Shown: positions 7,638-17,058, counted from the first letter of the stretch. The stretch: 64,000 nucleotides of DNA from Thiohalocapsa sp. ML1 (GCF_001469165.1 NZ_JABX01000031.1:1-64000); one strand, 5' to 3'. Numbers and translations are program-made. Notes: generated by a model from the sequence alone, not told the origin.

Positions 7638-10600
7638 TCAAGCAGCAGGCTCCGCGACGACCTGCGCCCGGTCGGCATCGAAGGCCCGGGCCGCGCTGAT
7701 GCAGCCGAGCGGCACCACGATCATGGTCAGCGGCACCGCGACGATGGGACCGAACAGGAGCGAGATGGCCATGCCCTCGAAGATCGGATCGAACATGATG
7801 GCCGCAGCGCCGGCCATCATCGTGAGGTCCGTGACCCAGATGGGCCGCATGCGGGTCTTGCCGGCCAGCAGCACCGCGTCCTGCACCGAGAGCCCGCGCT
7901 GCACCTCGGTCCTGGCGAAGTCCACGAGCAGAATGGAGTTGCGCACCTCGATGCCGGCCAGCGCGATGAAGCCGATCATCGACGTGGCCGTGAACTCGGC
8001 GCCCAGGAGCCAGTGTCCGGGCACGATGCCAACGAGCGTGAGCGGGATCGGGCTCATGATGATGGCCGGGTGGATGAAGTTGCGAAACTCCCACACCAAC
8101 AAGATGTAGATCAGCACCAGCGCGGCGCCGAAGGCCATGCCGAGATCACGAAAGGTCTCGTAGGTGATGGTCCATTCCCCGGTCCACTCGAAGCCGGAGC
8201 GCGCGTCGCTGGCCGGGGCGGCCGTGAGCGTGCCGGCCAGGCCGGTGACGCCGTCCGGGGTGGTGTAGTCGCGGAGCTCTCGGGCGACGCCGAGCATGCC
8301 GTAGATGGGCGCACCCAGGCGGCCCTCCATCTCGCCGGTGACGTATTCGATGGGGCGCAGGTCTTTCGCGTAGCGGATCGGGTCCTCCGCGGCCGGCTCG
8401 AAGCGCCCGAGCTCCGACAGCGGCACGGTGCCGCCAGCGACGCTGTCGATGGGCAGGTCGCCGAGCCGGGACAGGTCCGCCCGCGCCGCGAACGGCAGTT
8501 GCAGCACCAGATGCGTCGGCTCCAGCGGCTGGCCGCCGTCGCCGCCCTTGACATCGCCGAGCACATGGCCGCCCATGGCCATGTCCAGCCCGCGGTTGAT
8601 GGCGCCGACGGTGACGCCGCGGCGCAGCGCCTTCTCGGTGTCCACGGCAAAGTGCCAGCGCAGCGACGGCTCCACCATGTAGGTGTCCACGTCGGTGACG
8701 CCGGGCGCGCGCTCGAACATCGCCGCCAGGTCCCGGGCCACCTGCCGGCGGGTGGCATCGTCCGGCCCGTGCACCTCCGCCACCAGGGTTTGCAGCACCG
8801 GCGGCCCGGGCGGCATCTCGACCACCGCGATGCGCGCGCCGAGCCGCTCCGCCACGGGCTGCAGCGCCGCGCGCGCCGCGGTGGCGATCTGGTGGCTGGA
8901 GCGCTCGCGGTCGCGCTTGTCCGTGAGCATCACCTGGATGTCCGCCTCCCAGGGCTGCTCGCGCAGATAGTAATGCCGCACCATGCCGTTGAAATTGAAC
9001 GGCGAGGCGGTGCCGACATAGCTCTGGAGCGCCGTCACCTCCGGGATCTCGCGCAACAGGGCCGCGAGGCGGTTCACGGTGTTCGCCGCCTGCGGCAGCG
9101 CCGTGCCCTCCGGCAGATTGACCACAACGTTGAGCTCGGGCTTGTTGTCGAAGGGCAGCATCTTCACCGCCACCGCTTGGGTGTACAGCAGCGAGCAGGC
9201 GGCGAAGAAGGCGGCGACGATGCCGACCAAGAACACCCGACCCAGGGTCCGGTTCTGCGCCAGCGGGCGCATGATCGGGTAGTAGATGCGCTCGATGGTC
9301 TGCTGGATGCGCAGTTCGTGCGCCTCTGCGGCCTGTAGCGCCCCGAGCGGCGGCCGCAACTGATACGCCCACCAGGGCGTGAAGACGAAGGCTGCGAACA
9401 GCGAGAACACCATCGCGACGGAGCCGAGCAGCGGGATCGGCAGCATGTACGGCCCCATCATGCCGCTGACGAGGCCCATGGGCAGCAGCGCCGCGAGCAC
9501 CGCCAGCGTCGCGATGATGGTGGGGTTGCCGACCTCGCGCACCGCATCCACGGCGATGTCGACGCTGGTGGAGTCCGCCTGGAGCCAGCGGCGGAAGATG
9601 TTCTCGACCACCACCGTCGCGTCGTCCACCAGGATGCCGATGGCGAAGATCAGCGCGAACAGGCTGACTCGGTTGATGCTGTAGCCGAGCGCCCAGCTCG
9701 ACCAGATGGTCACCAGGATCACCACGGGAATGACCGTGATGACCACCAGCGCCGGCCGCCCGCCGATGGTAAGCCAGCACAGGATGCTCACCGCGAAGGT
9801 CGCGCCGAGCAGCGAGAACAACAGCTCGTTGACCTTGTCGTTGGCTGTCTTGCCATAGTCGCGGGTGACGACGGCATGCACATCCGCCGGCAGCAGCCGA
9901 CCCTTGAGCTCATCGAGCATGGCGAGCACGTCGCGGGCAACATTGACGCCGTTGGTGCCTTCCTGCTTGGCGATGGCGATGGTCACCGCCGACGCGCCGT
10001 CCGTGCGCGGCCAGTCCGGCGGCTGGGCCGGGCCGGACGCGTAGGTCACCAGGCGCGAGGTCTCCTCGCCGGCGTCGATGACCCGGGCTAGGTCCCGGAG
10101 ATACACCGGCACCCCCTGGTGGGAGCCGACCACGAGCCGTTCCACATCCGCGGCCGTGCGCAGAAAGTGTCCGGACGACAGGCGAAAGTGCGTGCTGCCC
10201 TGTTCCATGGCGCCGCCCATGCGCTCCTCGTTGGCGCCCTGCACAGCCCGGGCCACCTGCTCCAGGCTCATGCCGAAGCCGGACAGCCGCTCCGGCAGCA
10301 CCTCGATGCGGAGCTGCCGCCGCCGCCCGCCGACGATGAAGGCCTGGCCGGTGCCCTGAACCTCTTTGAGCCGCTGCATCAGATCCACGCCGATGGTGCG
10401 CAGCGCGACGTCGTCGAACACCTCGGACCAGAGCGTGATGGTGACCACGGGCACGTCGTCGATGGTCTTCGGCACCACCAGCGGCATCTCGACGCCGGGC
10501 GGGATCTTGTCCAGGTTCTGCTGGAGCTTGTCGTGGATCTTGACAATGGACGGCCCGAGCGGCTCGCCCACCTCGAAGCGCGCCGTCACCATACCGCGGC

Positions 10601-10964
10601 CGCGCTCCGCGGCGGAGTAGACGTGCTTAATGCCCTTGATCTCGCTCAGCATCCGCTCCAGCGGCCGCACCGCGAGCCCGGCGACCTCCGCGGCGGACGC
10701 ACCGGGATAGCGCACGAAGATGTCCACCATCGGCACCGAGATCTCAGGGTCCTCCTGGCGCGGCGTGAACAGGAGCCCGAGCACGCCCAAGCACAGGAAG
10801 GCGATGAAGAGCAGCGGCGATAGGGGCGAGTCGATGAATTGCCGGGCGAGGTTACCGGCGGGACCCAGCGGCAGGCGCGGCCGTGCGGGGTTTGGCGGGT
10901 GATGGGGGTCGGACTGTCGGGTCCGCTGACCTGCGATCTCGTCCGGGGGCGATTGCTCGGGCAT
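7638..10964 (-). CDS. RND-family efflux transporter permease without adjacent adaptor
   Basis: A 1108-residue inner-membrane RND permease: TM1 follows IDSPLSPLLFIAFLCLGVLGLL, porter domains follow, and TM4 has the proton-relay motif GILVDDATVVVEN. ATG 10964 is preferred; the upstream 42 codons resemble no transporter. Its sequence parallels the pump at 30166-34080 almost domain for domain (EDPxISVPMxDI, PLERMxSEIxG, VYSAAERG, RKDLRxxEYV-like FAKDLRPIEYV), so the two are paralogues. Unlike that pump it has no periplasmic adaptor gene on either side: mtgA is upstream and a Uma2 gene downstream. It may borrow the adaptor at 28832-30007. Substrate cannot be read from the sequence. Confidence 0.88.
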   Translation of the reverse strand: MPEQSPPDEIAGQRTRQSDPHHPPNPARPRLPLGPAGNLARQFIDSPLSPLLFIAFLCLGVLGLLFTPRQEDPEISVPMVDIFVRYPGASAAEVAGLAVRPLERMLSEIKGIKHVYSAAERGRGMVTARFEVGEPLGPSIVKIHDKLQQNLDKIPPGVEMPLVVPKTIDDVPVVTITLWSEVFDDVALRTIGVDLMQRLKEVQGTGQAFIVGGRRRQLRIEVLPERLSGFGMSLEQVARAVQGANEERMGGAMEQGSTHFRLSSGHFLRTAADVERLVVGSHQGVPVYLRDLARVIDAGEETSRLVTYASGPAQPPDWPRTDGASAVTIAIAKQEGTNGVNVARDVLAMLDELKGRLLPADVHAVVTRDYGKTANDKVNELLFSLLGATFAVSILCWLTIGGRPALVVITVIPVVILVTIWSSWALGYSINRVSLFALIFAIGILVDDATVVVENIFRRWLQADSTSVDIAVDAVREVGNPTIIATLAVLAALLPMGLVSGMMGPYMLPIPLLGSVAMVFSLFAAFVFTPWWAYQLRPPLGALQAAEAHELRIQQTIERIYYPIMRPLAQNRTLGRVFLVGIVAAFFAACSLLYTQAVAVKMLPFDNKPELNVVVNLPEGTALPQAANTVNRLAALLREIPEVTALQSYVGTASPFNFNGMVRHYYLREQPWEADIQVMLTDKRDRERSSHQIATAARAALQPVAERLGARIAVVEMPPGPPVLQTLVAEVHGPDDATRRQVARDLAAMFERAPGVTDVDTYMVEPSLRWHFAVDTEKALRRGVTVGAINRGLDMAMGGHVLGDVKGGDGGQPLEPTHLVLQLPFAARADLSRLGDLPIDSVAGGTVPLSELGRFEPAAEDPIRYAKDLRPIEYVTGEMEGRLGAPIYGMLGVARELRDYTTPDGVTGLAGTLTAAPASDARSGFEWTGEWTITYETFRDLGMAFGAALVLIYILLVWEFRNFIHPAIIMSPIPLTLVGIVPGHWLLGAEFTATSMIGFIALAGIEVRNSILLVDFARTEVQRGLSVQDAVLLAGKTRMRPIWVTDLTMMAGAAAIMFDPIFEGMAISLLFGPIVAVPLTMIVVPLGCISAARAFDADRAQVVAEPAA

Positions 10965-11152
10965 GGCGCTCTGGCTGCAAAGAGGCGGAGCCGGGCCGGA
11001 TACGAGCTTGGCCGTTCTGAGATTCCCGGGGCAAGTATAGGCGCAGATGCGGGGTCTCGTTATCCATGCCCCGAGAACGCGTCGGCACAAACCCGACTGA
11101 AGCTCTCGGCGCGGGCGTCCGGCGGCTGCGCGCGGGCCGAGGGCCTGATGCC

Positions 11153-11938
11153 TCAGCGCCCCGCGGCGGCCGGCCAGATACCGCGCAGGTAGGCGCTGCC
11201 GCCGAGCTGGCGCATCTGCCGGCTGATCCAGTGCGTGCGGCGCTCGACCCGCGCGGATGGTGCCTCGACCCGGTAGTGGACGGGGTTCGGCAGCACCGCC
11301 GCGAGCCGGGCGGCCTGGGCCGGCGTCAGTGCCGCGGCGGGGCGGTCGAAGAAGCGCCAGCTCGCGGCGCCGACGCCGAAGGTCTCAGGCCCGAACTGGG
11401 CGATGTTCAGATAGACCTCGAGGATGCGCTCCTTCGGCCACAGCAGCTCCAGCCAGAGCGTGAGCCAGGCCTCCAGGACCTTGCGCGGCAGGTCCTGCCC
11501 CGGCCAGAGGAACAGATTCTTTGCCGTCTGCTGGCTGATGGTGCTGGCACCGCGCAGCCGCTTGCCGGCGCGGTAGTCGGCCCAGGCCTTTCTGAGCTGC
11601 ACCAGGTCGAAGCCCGCATGGTCCGGAAAGCGCTGATCCTCGGCGGCGACGGCGGCGAGCGCCATCGCCGGCGGGATTGCCGCCGCCGGCACCCATTCGT
11701 GATAGAGCCGCGGGCGCGGCTCGCCGGCCCAGGTGGCGGCGACCCAGTGCCGGAGCATGAAGGCAGAGGTGGGCGGATCGAGCCAGCGCAGCACGCCGAT
11801 GGCGAGCACCGAAGCCAGCGCAAGCCCGGCGACGGCGACGGCGAGCCCCGTGCCGAAGCGCCGCAGCAGCCGCATCCCCCGGCGCCGGGCGGGCCGCGCC
11901 GCAGGGGGCGTTTGTTGGGCCGAGCTGCCCTCAGCCAC
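11153..11938 (-). CDS. mtgA: monofunctional peptidoglycan glycosyltransferase
   Basis: A 261-residue GT51 protein with one N-terminal membrane anchor (GTGLAVAVAGLALASVLAI) and no transpeptidase domain. The catalytic motif VAAEDQRFPDHAGFD contains the expected Glu, and GASTISQQTAKNLFLW plus RKVLEAWLTLWLELLWPKERIL and EVYLNIAQFG are the other GT51 motifs, so all five look intact. It polymerises lipid II in the periplasm. Its start codon overlaps the 3' end of the phytochrome gene by 8 bases, implying translational coupling. In most gammaproteobacteria mtgA is not linked to a photoreceptor; see findings. Confidence 0.93.
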   Translation of the reverse strand: MAEGSSAQQTPPAARPARRRGMRLLRRFGTGLAVAVAGLALASVLAIGVLRWLDPPTSAFMLRHWVAATWAGEPRPRLYHEWVPAAAIPPAMALAAVAAEDQRFPDHAGFDLVQLRKAWADYRAGKRLRGASTISQQTAKNLFLWPGQDLPRKVLEAWLTLWLELLWPKERILEVYLNIAQFGPETFGVGAASWRFFDRPAAALTPAQAARLAAVLPNPVHYRVEAPSARVERRTHWISRQMRQLGGSAYLRGIWPAAAGR

Positions 11939-13562
11939 GCAGCAGGTCGGCGTTCATCTGCCGCAGTAGCAGGCTGCGAAACTTCTTCGCGCTCAGGAGC
12001 ACCGTGTCGCTCCAGGGCTCGGCGTGGCCGGTCTTGGTCTCCAGCCAGGCCGCGAAGGAGCTCCGCGGCGAGCGCATATTGCTCTGGCCGTCGAACAGCG
12101 TGCTCTTGCGCGGGTCCCCGGCCCAGTACACCGTCTGCGGCTGCTCCGGGCGGAACCACATAAAGACCCGATCCACCGGCGCCGGACCGGCATAGGTGAT
12201 GACGCGCACCGCCAGCAGGCCGCTGGCCTCGCGCTGGTAGGCCGCCGCCGCCGCATGCTCGGCGCCGAGGCAGTCGGTGGCGTAGACGGGCTCCGGGTGC
12301 TCGGCCACAAGCCATTGTAGAAGCTCATGCAGCGCCGCCGTCGGCGGCGTGCGGCCGAAGGTGAGCAGCTCGCCCCCGGCGGTCTGCGCGAAGGCCGCGC
12401 CGTCTGCCCGCGTCAGCGCGAGCAGTGCGTCGCCGACGTGGAAGTCCTGATCGGCGCCGGTCTCGAAGGCCGCGATGCCGGCGGCGAGCCGGCTGATGTC
12501 CCGGTCGCTGTCGCTGACGGCGCCCAGGCGCTGGGCAGTTTGGTAGCCGGCAATGCCGAGGGAAAAGACCTGCACCAGGTCCGCGCAGCGCTCGCGCAAC
12601 TGCAGCGGCAGATGCCTTGGCGCGTGGTGATGGCAGGCGATGAGACCCCAGAGGGCGCCGTTCAGCACCACCGAGAACGACAACGACGCCGTGACCTCCA
12701 TGTTGCGCAGGTAGTCGATGTGCACCGGCGAGACGGCGCGCAGGTCCGACAGGGTCAGGTCCGGCGTGAAGTCCGGCATCGCGAGCACCGGCACGGGGTT
12801 CGCCGCCACTGTCGGGATCTGGCGGTGGCGATTGGCGAGGTACAGGGCGCGGGCGACTTGCGGGATGTCGGACGCCGGATAGCGCAGCCCCAGATAGGGC
12901 GCGAGCCCCGGCTGCGCGGCCTCCGCGATGACCTCGCCGCAGGCGTCCGGCAGGAAGCGATACACCATCACGCGGTCGAAGCCCGAGACGCGCTGCATCT
13001 GCGCCGCGAGCAGGCTGCAGTGGGCCTCCCACTCCTTCGGCGAATGCGGCATGCGATACAGCGCATGCGGGACCGGGCGCAGGGCATGTTGCTGCTGCTC
13101 GCTCGGCAGCGCGGTCTCCAGCTCCATGAGCCAGGTGTCGGCCGTGCGCGAGACGATGGCGTCGAGCGGCCCGCGCGGGCCTTGGACCAAGTCCACGAGC
13201 ACCAACTTCTCGGCGTGGCCCTGCCGCGCCGGGGGCGGGGTGGCGATGGCGTGCTCCAGCTCCGCGATGGGGTTGCGGCTGGTAGCCGGGTCGGGCTCCG
13301 CCCGGGCGCTGCCGAGCCGGGCGCCGAGCTCCGCCAGCAGCGGCCAAAGTGCCCGACCCAGCAGGCTCGCCGTCGGGCGGCCGAGCCAGGCGTCCAGGTC
13401 CGCGCTCACCGCGCGCACCGTCGCGTCGCCCAAGCGCCCGCCGAGAAGCGCGCCATAGGGCTGGATGGCGCCGATGTGGTGCAGCGCTTCGCGCTCGCAT
13501 TCCTCTAAGAAACCCGGGTCGAGTGTGCTCACGGGTGTTGTCGTCTCCGCTTGGTTCTGCAT
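11931..13562 (-). CDS. bacteriophytochrome photosensory module (PAS-GAF-PHY) without output domain
   Basis: A 543-residue protein with PAS (about 17-120), GAF (about 150-320) and PHY (about 330-525) domains. The biliverdin-attachment Cys22 sits in LEECEREALHHIGAIQPYG; GAF has RYPASDIPQVARALYL with the key Asp232, plus SPVHIDYLRNM (His281) and the LIACHHH pocket His. The PHY tongue motif SPRSSFAAWLE is present. The protein stops about 35 residues after it: there is no histidine kinase, GGDEF or other effector. It should therefore be a red/far-red sensor that signals through a partner. It follows heme oxygenase (76-base gap) and overlaps mtgA, forming an apparent three-gene operon. Confidence 0.92.
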   Translation of the reverse strand: MQNQAETTTPVSTLDPGFLEECEREALHHIGAIQPYGALLGGRLGDATVRAVSADLDAWLGRPTASLLGRALWPLLAELGARLGSARAEPDPATSRNPIAELEHAIATPPPARQGHAEKLVLVDLVQGPRGPLDAIVSRTADTWLMELETALPSEQQQHALRPVPHALYRMPHSPKEWEAHCSLLAAQMQRVSGFDRVMVYRFLPDACGEVIAEAAQPGLAPYLGLRYPASDIPQVARALYLANRHRQIPTVAANPVPVLAMPDFTPDLTLSDLRAVSPVHIDYLRNMEVTASLSFSVVLNGALWGLIACHHHAPRHLPLQLRERCADLVQVFSLGIAGYQTAQRLGAVSDSDRDISRLAAGIAAFETGADQDFHVGDALLALTRADGAAFAQTAGGELLTFGRTPPTAALHELLQWLVAEHPEPVYATDCLGAEHAAAAAYQREASGLLAVRVITYAGPAPVDRVFMWFRPEQPQTVYWAGDPRKSTLFDGQSNMRSPRSSFAAWLETKTGHAEPWSDTVLLSAKKFRSLLLRQMNADLLRG

Positions 13563-13638
13563 CGCAGATGCTGTCCGCAGCGCCGGACGGCAAGGACGGC
13601 GCTTGGGGCCCTGCCGGCGCGGCCCGGCTCAGCTCAGC

Positions 13639-14322
13639 TCAGACGGGGGCGGCGCTGCGCATCGCGGTGTGCATGAGCGCGAACACCGCGAGCGCCCCGT
13701 CCAGCACCGCCGCGTCCTTGCCCGGGTGGCGCTGTGCAAAGTCCTCGACGGCGGCACCGAAGCGGCGCCAGTCGGTGTGCTCGTGACCGGCGCGAAAATC
13801 GAGGAAGGCCACCGGCAGCGGCCCGTCGCAGGCCCAGTGCTCGCCGAGCCGGCGCGCGATGAGCTGCCCGCCCAGCGTGGCGCCCTCCAGCACGTAGAGC
13901 CCGCCGAGGGCCGCTGCCTCGGCATTGCCGCCGGCCGTTGTCAGCAGCCCGCGCAGCTCGGATTCCAGCCCGGCGGGCGTTGTCTGCATGCTGCCGTCAA
14001 GCCTGCCCAGCGTCGCGAGATCCCGCCGCAGGGCCGGCAGCTTGGGCCGAATGCCGAGCGCCGTCAGCTGCGCCGGGGACACTGCGGCATAGAGCGCGGG
14101 CTCCACCGCCGCGTAGATGCCGTGCATCGCACCAAGGTACTGCGCGAGGCCCGCAGGTGTGGGCTGCTGCGTTAGCACGTGGCGCATCAGCGGCAGGTCC
14201 TCGGTCGCATCGTGCACCGCGGCGGTGTGCTCGCGCAGCCGCTGCATCAGGGCTGCCGACGGCGCCTGGCGCGGCATCGGGCGAGGTCCGGCCGCCCGCC
14301 GTCGGGTCGGAACCGCGCTCAT
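13639..14322 (-). CDS. bphO: biliverdin-producing heme oxygenase
   Basis: About 227 residues from ATG 14322 (an alternative ATG is at 14277, and a longer reading back to 14403 is unlikely). The proximal-heme region LREHTAAVHDATEDLPLM and the distal helix GGLYVLEGATLGGQLIARRL are typical of bacterial heme oxygenases. The enzyme opens heme to biliverdin IX-alpha, CO and iron. It is directly upstream of the phytochrome gene, which needs biliverdin as chromophore, so the bphO name is well supported by context. No strong Shine-Dalgarno sequence separates the two candidate starts. Confidence 0.92.
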   Translation of the reverse strand: MSAVPTRRRAAGPRPMPRQAPSAALMQRLREHTAAVHDATEDLPLMRHVLTQQPTPAGLAQYLGAMHGIYAAVEPALYAAVSPAQLTALGIRPKLPALRRDLATLGRLDGSMQTTPAGLESELRGLLTTAGGNAEAAALGGLYVLEGATLGGQLIARRLGEHWACDGPLPVAFLDFRAGHEHTDWRRFGAAVEDFAQRHPGKDAAVLDGALAVFALMHTAMRSAAPV

Positions 14323-15227
14323 TGGCAGCAGTACCCGAGCGTAACCCGGCGGCGGCGAGAGGCGCGACGAGGCGTGCTGCCGATGCGCGGCAGGGACAAC
14401 CAAAGGGCGGAGGATGTCATGGAGCGGGGCAGCAAACAGGCGCGCGACAGGGCGTTTGAAGCAAGCCGGCAGTATAGCCGCGCAGGCGGCCCAGCACAGG
14501 CCCGCCGAAGAGGCACTGGGCGCCTGTCAGCGCCCGCGTCGGCGGCGGGTTCCTGCGGCTCCGCCGCTAGTGCGGCCTGTGGTGGCAGAACCGAAAAGGG
14601 CGTGTTGCGGCCGAGCCTTACCATGAAAGTTGCGCACAGCGCGCTCCTCAATCTCCCTCTCCCTCCGGGAAATGGCCGGGGTGAGGGAAACGGCCATGGC
14701 GAGCAGCGCCTTTCATCCTCCGGGGTGGCGCTGGTCGCCATGGCCGTTAGCCCCAGAAAACGCTTGGCCTGACCCGTCGGCATCGGCGCATCCGACCCGC
14801 GCGCGCCCGTGCAACCCGGTGCACTGTTCACCGGATTTCGACGCAGCCGCACCTCGGCAACCCTGCCCATGGACAGCACAGCGCCAAGGCCGCCCCCCTT
14901 CGTCGGCCGCACCCGGTTTCCCCAGGTGGCGGTCGATTCACGCTACGGCGGTACGACCCGCGGCCGACGGATGTGCTCGCCGCCGCGGGCTGGTGGTCTC
15001 CGTGGGTTCTTCTTGGTGTGGGCAGGATGCCACCGCTCCCGGCCGGGGGCGGGATGCCCTCGCTCCGGGAAGCGGCGTGTCTCGTCGTCATCTCGCGACA
15101 CCGCTCCAGCGGTGCCGCGCCTCTGCGGGCGCTCTGCGCCCTGTGCGATGGCCGTCCGGAACCCCGGCTCTGCCGCGTCAGCGCTCGCCCGTATCGTACG
15201 CCCTCAGATCCGAGTCCGTGGACCAGA
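14323..15227. other. long spacer without a convincing gene
   Basis: About 900 bases upstream of bphO. The open frames here have no recognisable domain and no consistent coding bias. It contains the 22-bp hairpin listed separately, and a short hairpin (CACCGCT/AGCGGTG) near 15100. The promoter of the bphO operon should lie in the first 150 bases, but I could not pick one with confidence. Confidence 0.6.
14689..14748. repeat. 22-bp near-perfect inverted repeat
   Basis: Arm 14689-14710 and arm 14727-14748 are complementary at 21 of 22 positions, separated by a 16-base loop. The preceding 14655-14688 carries the CCCTCTCCCTC...GGTGAGGG motif often seen in REP-like intergenic repeats of proteobacteria. 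It could be a REP/MITE-type element or a strong transcription stop. Confidence 0.8.
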
Positions 15228-15676
15228 TCAATACCCGAGACATCGAATGGCGTCGCTTCGCCTGTTCCCACTTCCCAGTTCCCACTCCTTGATGATCGTG
15301 TGGTCGCTCAGGCTCACGCCTTCATTCGTCTTGGTGGCGGACTTGTTGCGTTGAGCGGATTCCGGGAGATTCTGCAACCAGTCGGCGAATTCCTTTCCGG
15401 AGGGGAACTGCGTCGGGCCGTAAGGTGTTTCGCCGGCAATGGCGCTGCACACATTGGCCACGAAGATCGCCGCGAACCGGCGACGCAAGGCGCCGTTGGC
15501 GAGACGGGAGATGTGATTGCCCTTTTCCAAATGGACGCCGCGGGCAGCAGCAAATGGTCTCTTGCATTGATGTGCCGCTCGAGCTCGGCGAATACGGCAT
15601 CACGCGCTTGATTGCGCCCCGGCACGTCCAGGATGTTGAGGTAAATGGACGTATCGATCAGGACGATGGCGCTCAT
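15228..15676 (-). pseudogene. frameshifted PIN-domain gene coupled to the AAA ATPase
   Basis: From ATG 15676 the reading frame gives a PIN-like start (MSAIVLIDTSIYLNILDVPG, first acidic residue Asp8) through LLLPAASIW. The PIN similarity then continues in another frame as EKGNHISRLANGALRRRFAAIF, and ends with EGVSLSDHTIIKEWE at about 15285, where the last catalytic Asp is expected. The join is near 15530, at a run TTTGGAAAAGGG, and needs a single frame change. Its start overlaps the stop of the AAA ATPase gene (ATGA at 15673-15676), so the two were a translationally coupled pair. The 3' end runs into a TTCCCAC heptamer array. Either a true decay of the effector or a sequencing error in a homopolymer. 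Confidence 0.7.
15265..15285. repeat. short heptamer array TTCCCAC/TTCCCAG x3
   Basis: Three consecutive 7-base units TTCCCAC, TTCCCAG, TTCCCAC. Unit sequence differs from the other arrays of the window but the period is the same. It sits at the 3' end of the broken PIN gene. Confidence 0.75.
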
Positions 15677-17058
15677 GCCTCGGGTGCCGACACCGAGCGC
15701 ATGCGCTCCAGCCAGTCCAAGGCTCGCCGCTTGCGCTCTTCGGGGCCGGGGTGGTGCTTGACGAAGCGATCGAGCACGCCCGTTGTAAGCAGGTGGCCGA
15801 GCGGGGCTTGCGCAATCAGCTCCGGATAGTCCGGCAGGTCAGACAGCCGCACCAGGCGCGATGAGCCGTCGTCTGGATCGCGATAGCAGAACACCGCATG
15901 CGGCACCGCTACGTCCGGCAGCGCGTCCAGCAGCGCCGGGTTGTGCGTGGTCAGCAGCACGCGGAGCTTTCGCGCTTCGGCGATGGACTGGATGCGGCGC
16001 AGCAGGTGATGGGCGCGGCTCGGGTGCACGCCGTTGTCGATCTCCTCGATGACGACGAGGCTGCCTTCCGGCGCCGAGAGCATGGCCGCGGCGACGGCGA
16101 GCACGCGCAGCGTGCCGTCGGACAGCAGCGCGGCGTCGCAGGCGCGTTCTTCGCCGCCGAAGGTCTCGATGAGGCGGAGCATGACGCCGCCGCGGGGCTC
16201 GGTGAGGAAGTCGATACCTGCGATGTCTTGCTCGGGGAGGCTGCGGATGAAGTCCAGAATTTGATCGCGCGCCCAACTCTGTCTTGCTTCGACCAGTTCA
16301 TGGAAAAGCTCGGGATCGTCCGCGCTTAGGTCCGACAAATCTTCGGCATAGGTGTCGGCATCCCATAGGTCTTTGATGACGCCGGAGAGATTGCTCCCAT
16401 CGCCGTGCAACGCGAGATCCGACGGGTGGGCATAATCCCGCATCCTTGCTGGTGCGGGGTCAAGGAACAGGATATTCGCGAGTCGCGCCTGGTAGGCTTT
16501 CGCGACCTTGGGTATTTCTTCGCGGGATCTCCGGTACTTCTCCGCAAAGGTTGCAGGACTGTCCAGTTGACTGAATATGGCGGTCTGATCGGTGCAGGTG
16601 ATGCGCGGCTTGTTGGGGCCTTGCTTGAAGTTGTTGTAGGCAACCTCCGCGTCGGAACCGCGACCGCTGGATGGTTGGACGATGCGATAGAGCGGGTACG
16701 TTTCGCTCGCGCCGGAAATGGACTCTTGGGCGATGTGCAATTCATCAAATCGATGGGCGACGGCGATATCAAGCTTGCTCCATCCGGGCTCATCGGTGTC
16801 GCATTGGAAAGCAAATTCCTTTTGCCCGCGATACCCGATGTCCTGAAGCCGCCCCCGAACAAACCGCTCCGACTCCTGCACCGAGTACCGAATGCTGGAG
16901 AACTTCTGCCCCTGTGCCAGCCAAGAGAGCATTTGCAAGCCCTCGATCGCATTGCTCTTGCCAGACGCATTGGCGCCGATCAGCACCGTCAGCGGCGCGA
17001 GCGGCAGCGTCGCCTTGCGGTAGCTCTTGAAGTTTTCCAGCGTGAAGGCGGTGAGCAT
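15673..17058 (-). CDS. AAA ATPase of the RecF/OLD-like type (AAA_21)
   Basis: A 461-residue SMC/RecF-class ATPase. It starts with MLTAFTLENFKSYR and the Walker A GANASGKSN (about residues 33-41); the signature region is LLSDGTLRVLAVAAAML and Walker B is GSLVVIEEIDNGVHPSRA, followed by the switch LLTTHNPALLD. There is no C-terminal TOPRIM domain, so it is not a full OLD nuclease. It is coupled by a 4-base overlap to the PIN-domain gene at 15228-15676. ATPase-plus-nuclease pairs of this shape include several phage-defence systems (for instance PARIS and Septu use the same ATPase class with other effectors); a defence role here is inference. Confidence 0.85.
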   Translation of the reverse strand: MLTAFTLENFKSYRKATLPLAPLTVLIGANASGKSNAIEGLQMLSWLAQGQKFSSIRYSVQESERFVRGRLQDIGYRGQKEFAFQCDTDEPGWSKLDIAVAHRFDELHIAQESISGASETYPLYRIVQPSSGRGSDAEVAYNNFKQGPNKPRITCTDQTAIFSQLDSPATFAEKYRRSREEIPKVAKAYQARLANILFLDPAPARMRDYAHPSDLALHGDGSNLSGVIKDLWDADTYAEDLSDLSADDPELFHELVEARQSWARDQILDFIRSLPEQDIAGIDFLTEPRGGVMLRLIETFGGEERACDAALLSDGTLRVLAVAAAMLSAPEGSLVVIEEIDNGVHPSRAHHLLRRIQSIAEARKLRVLLTTHNPALLDALPDVAVPHAVFCYRDPDDGSSRLVRLSDLPDYPELIAQAPLGHLLTTGVLDRFVKHHPGPEERKRRALDWLERMRSVSAPEA

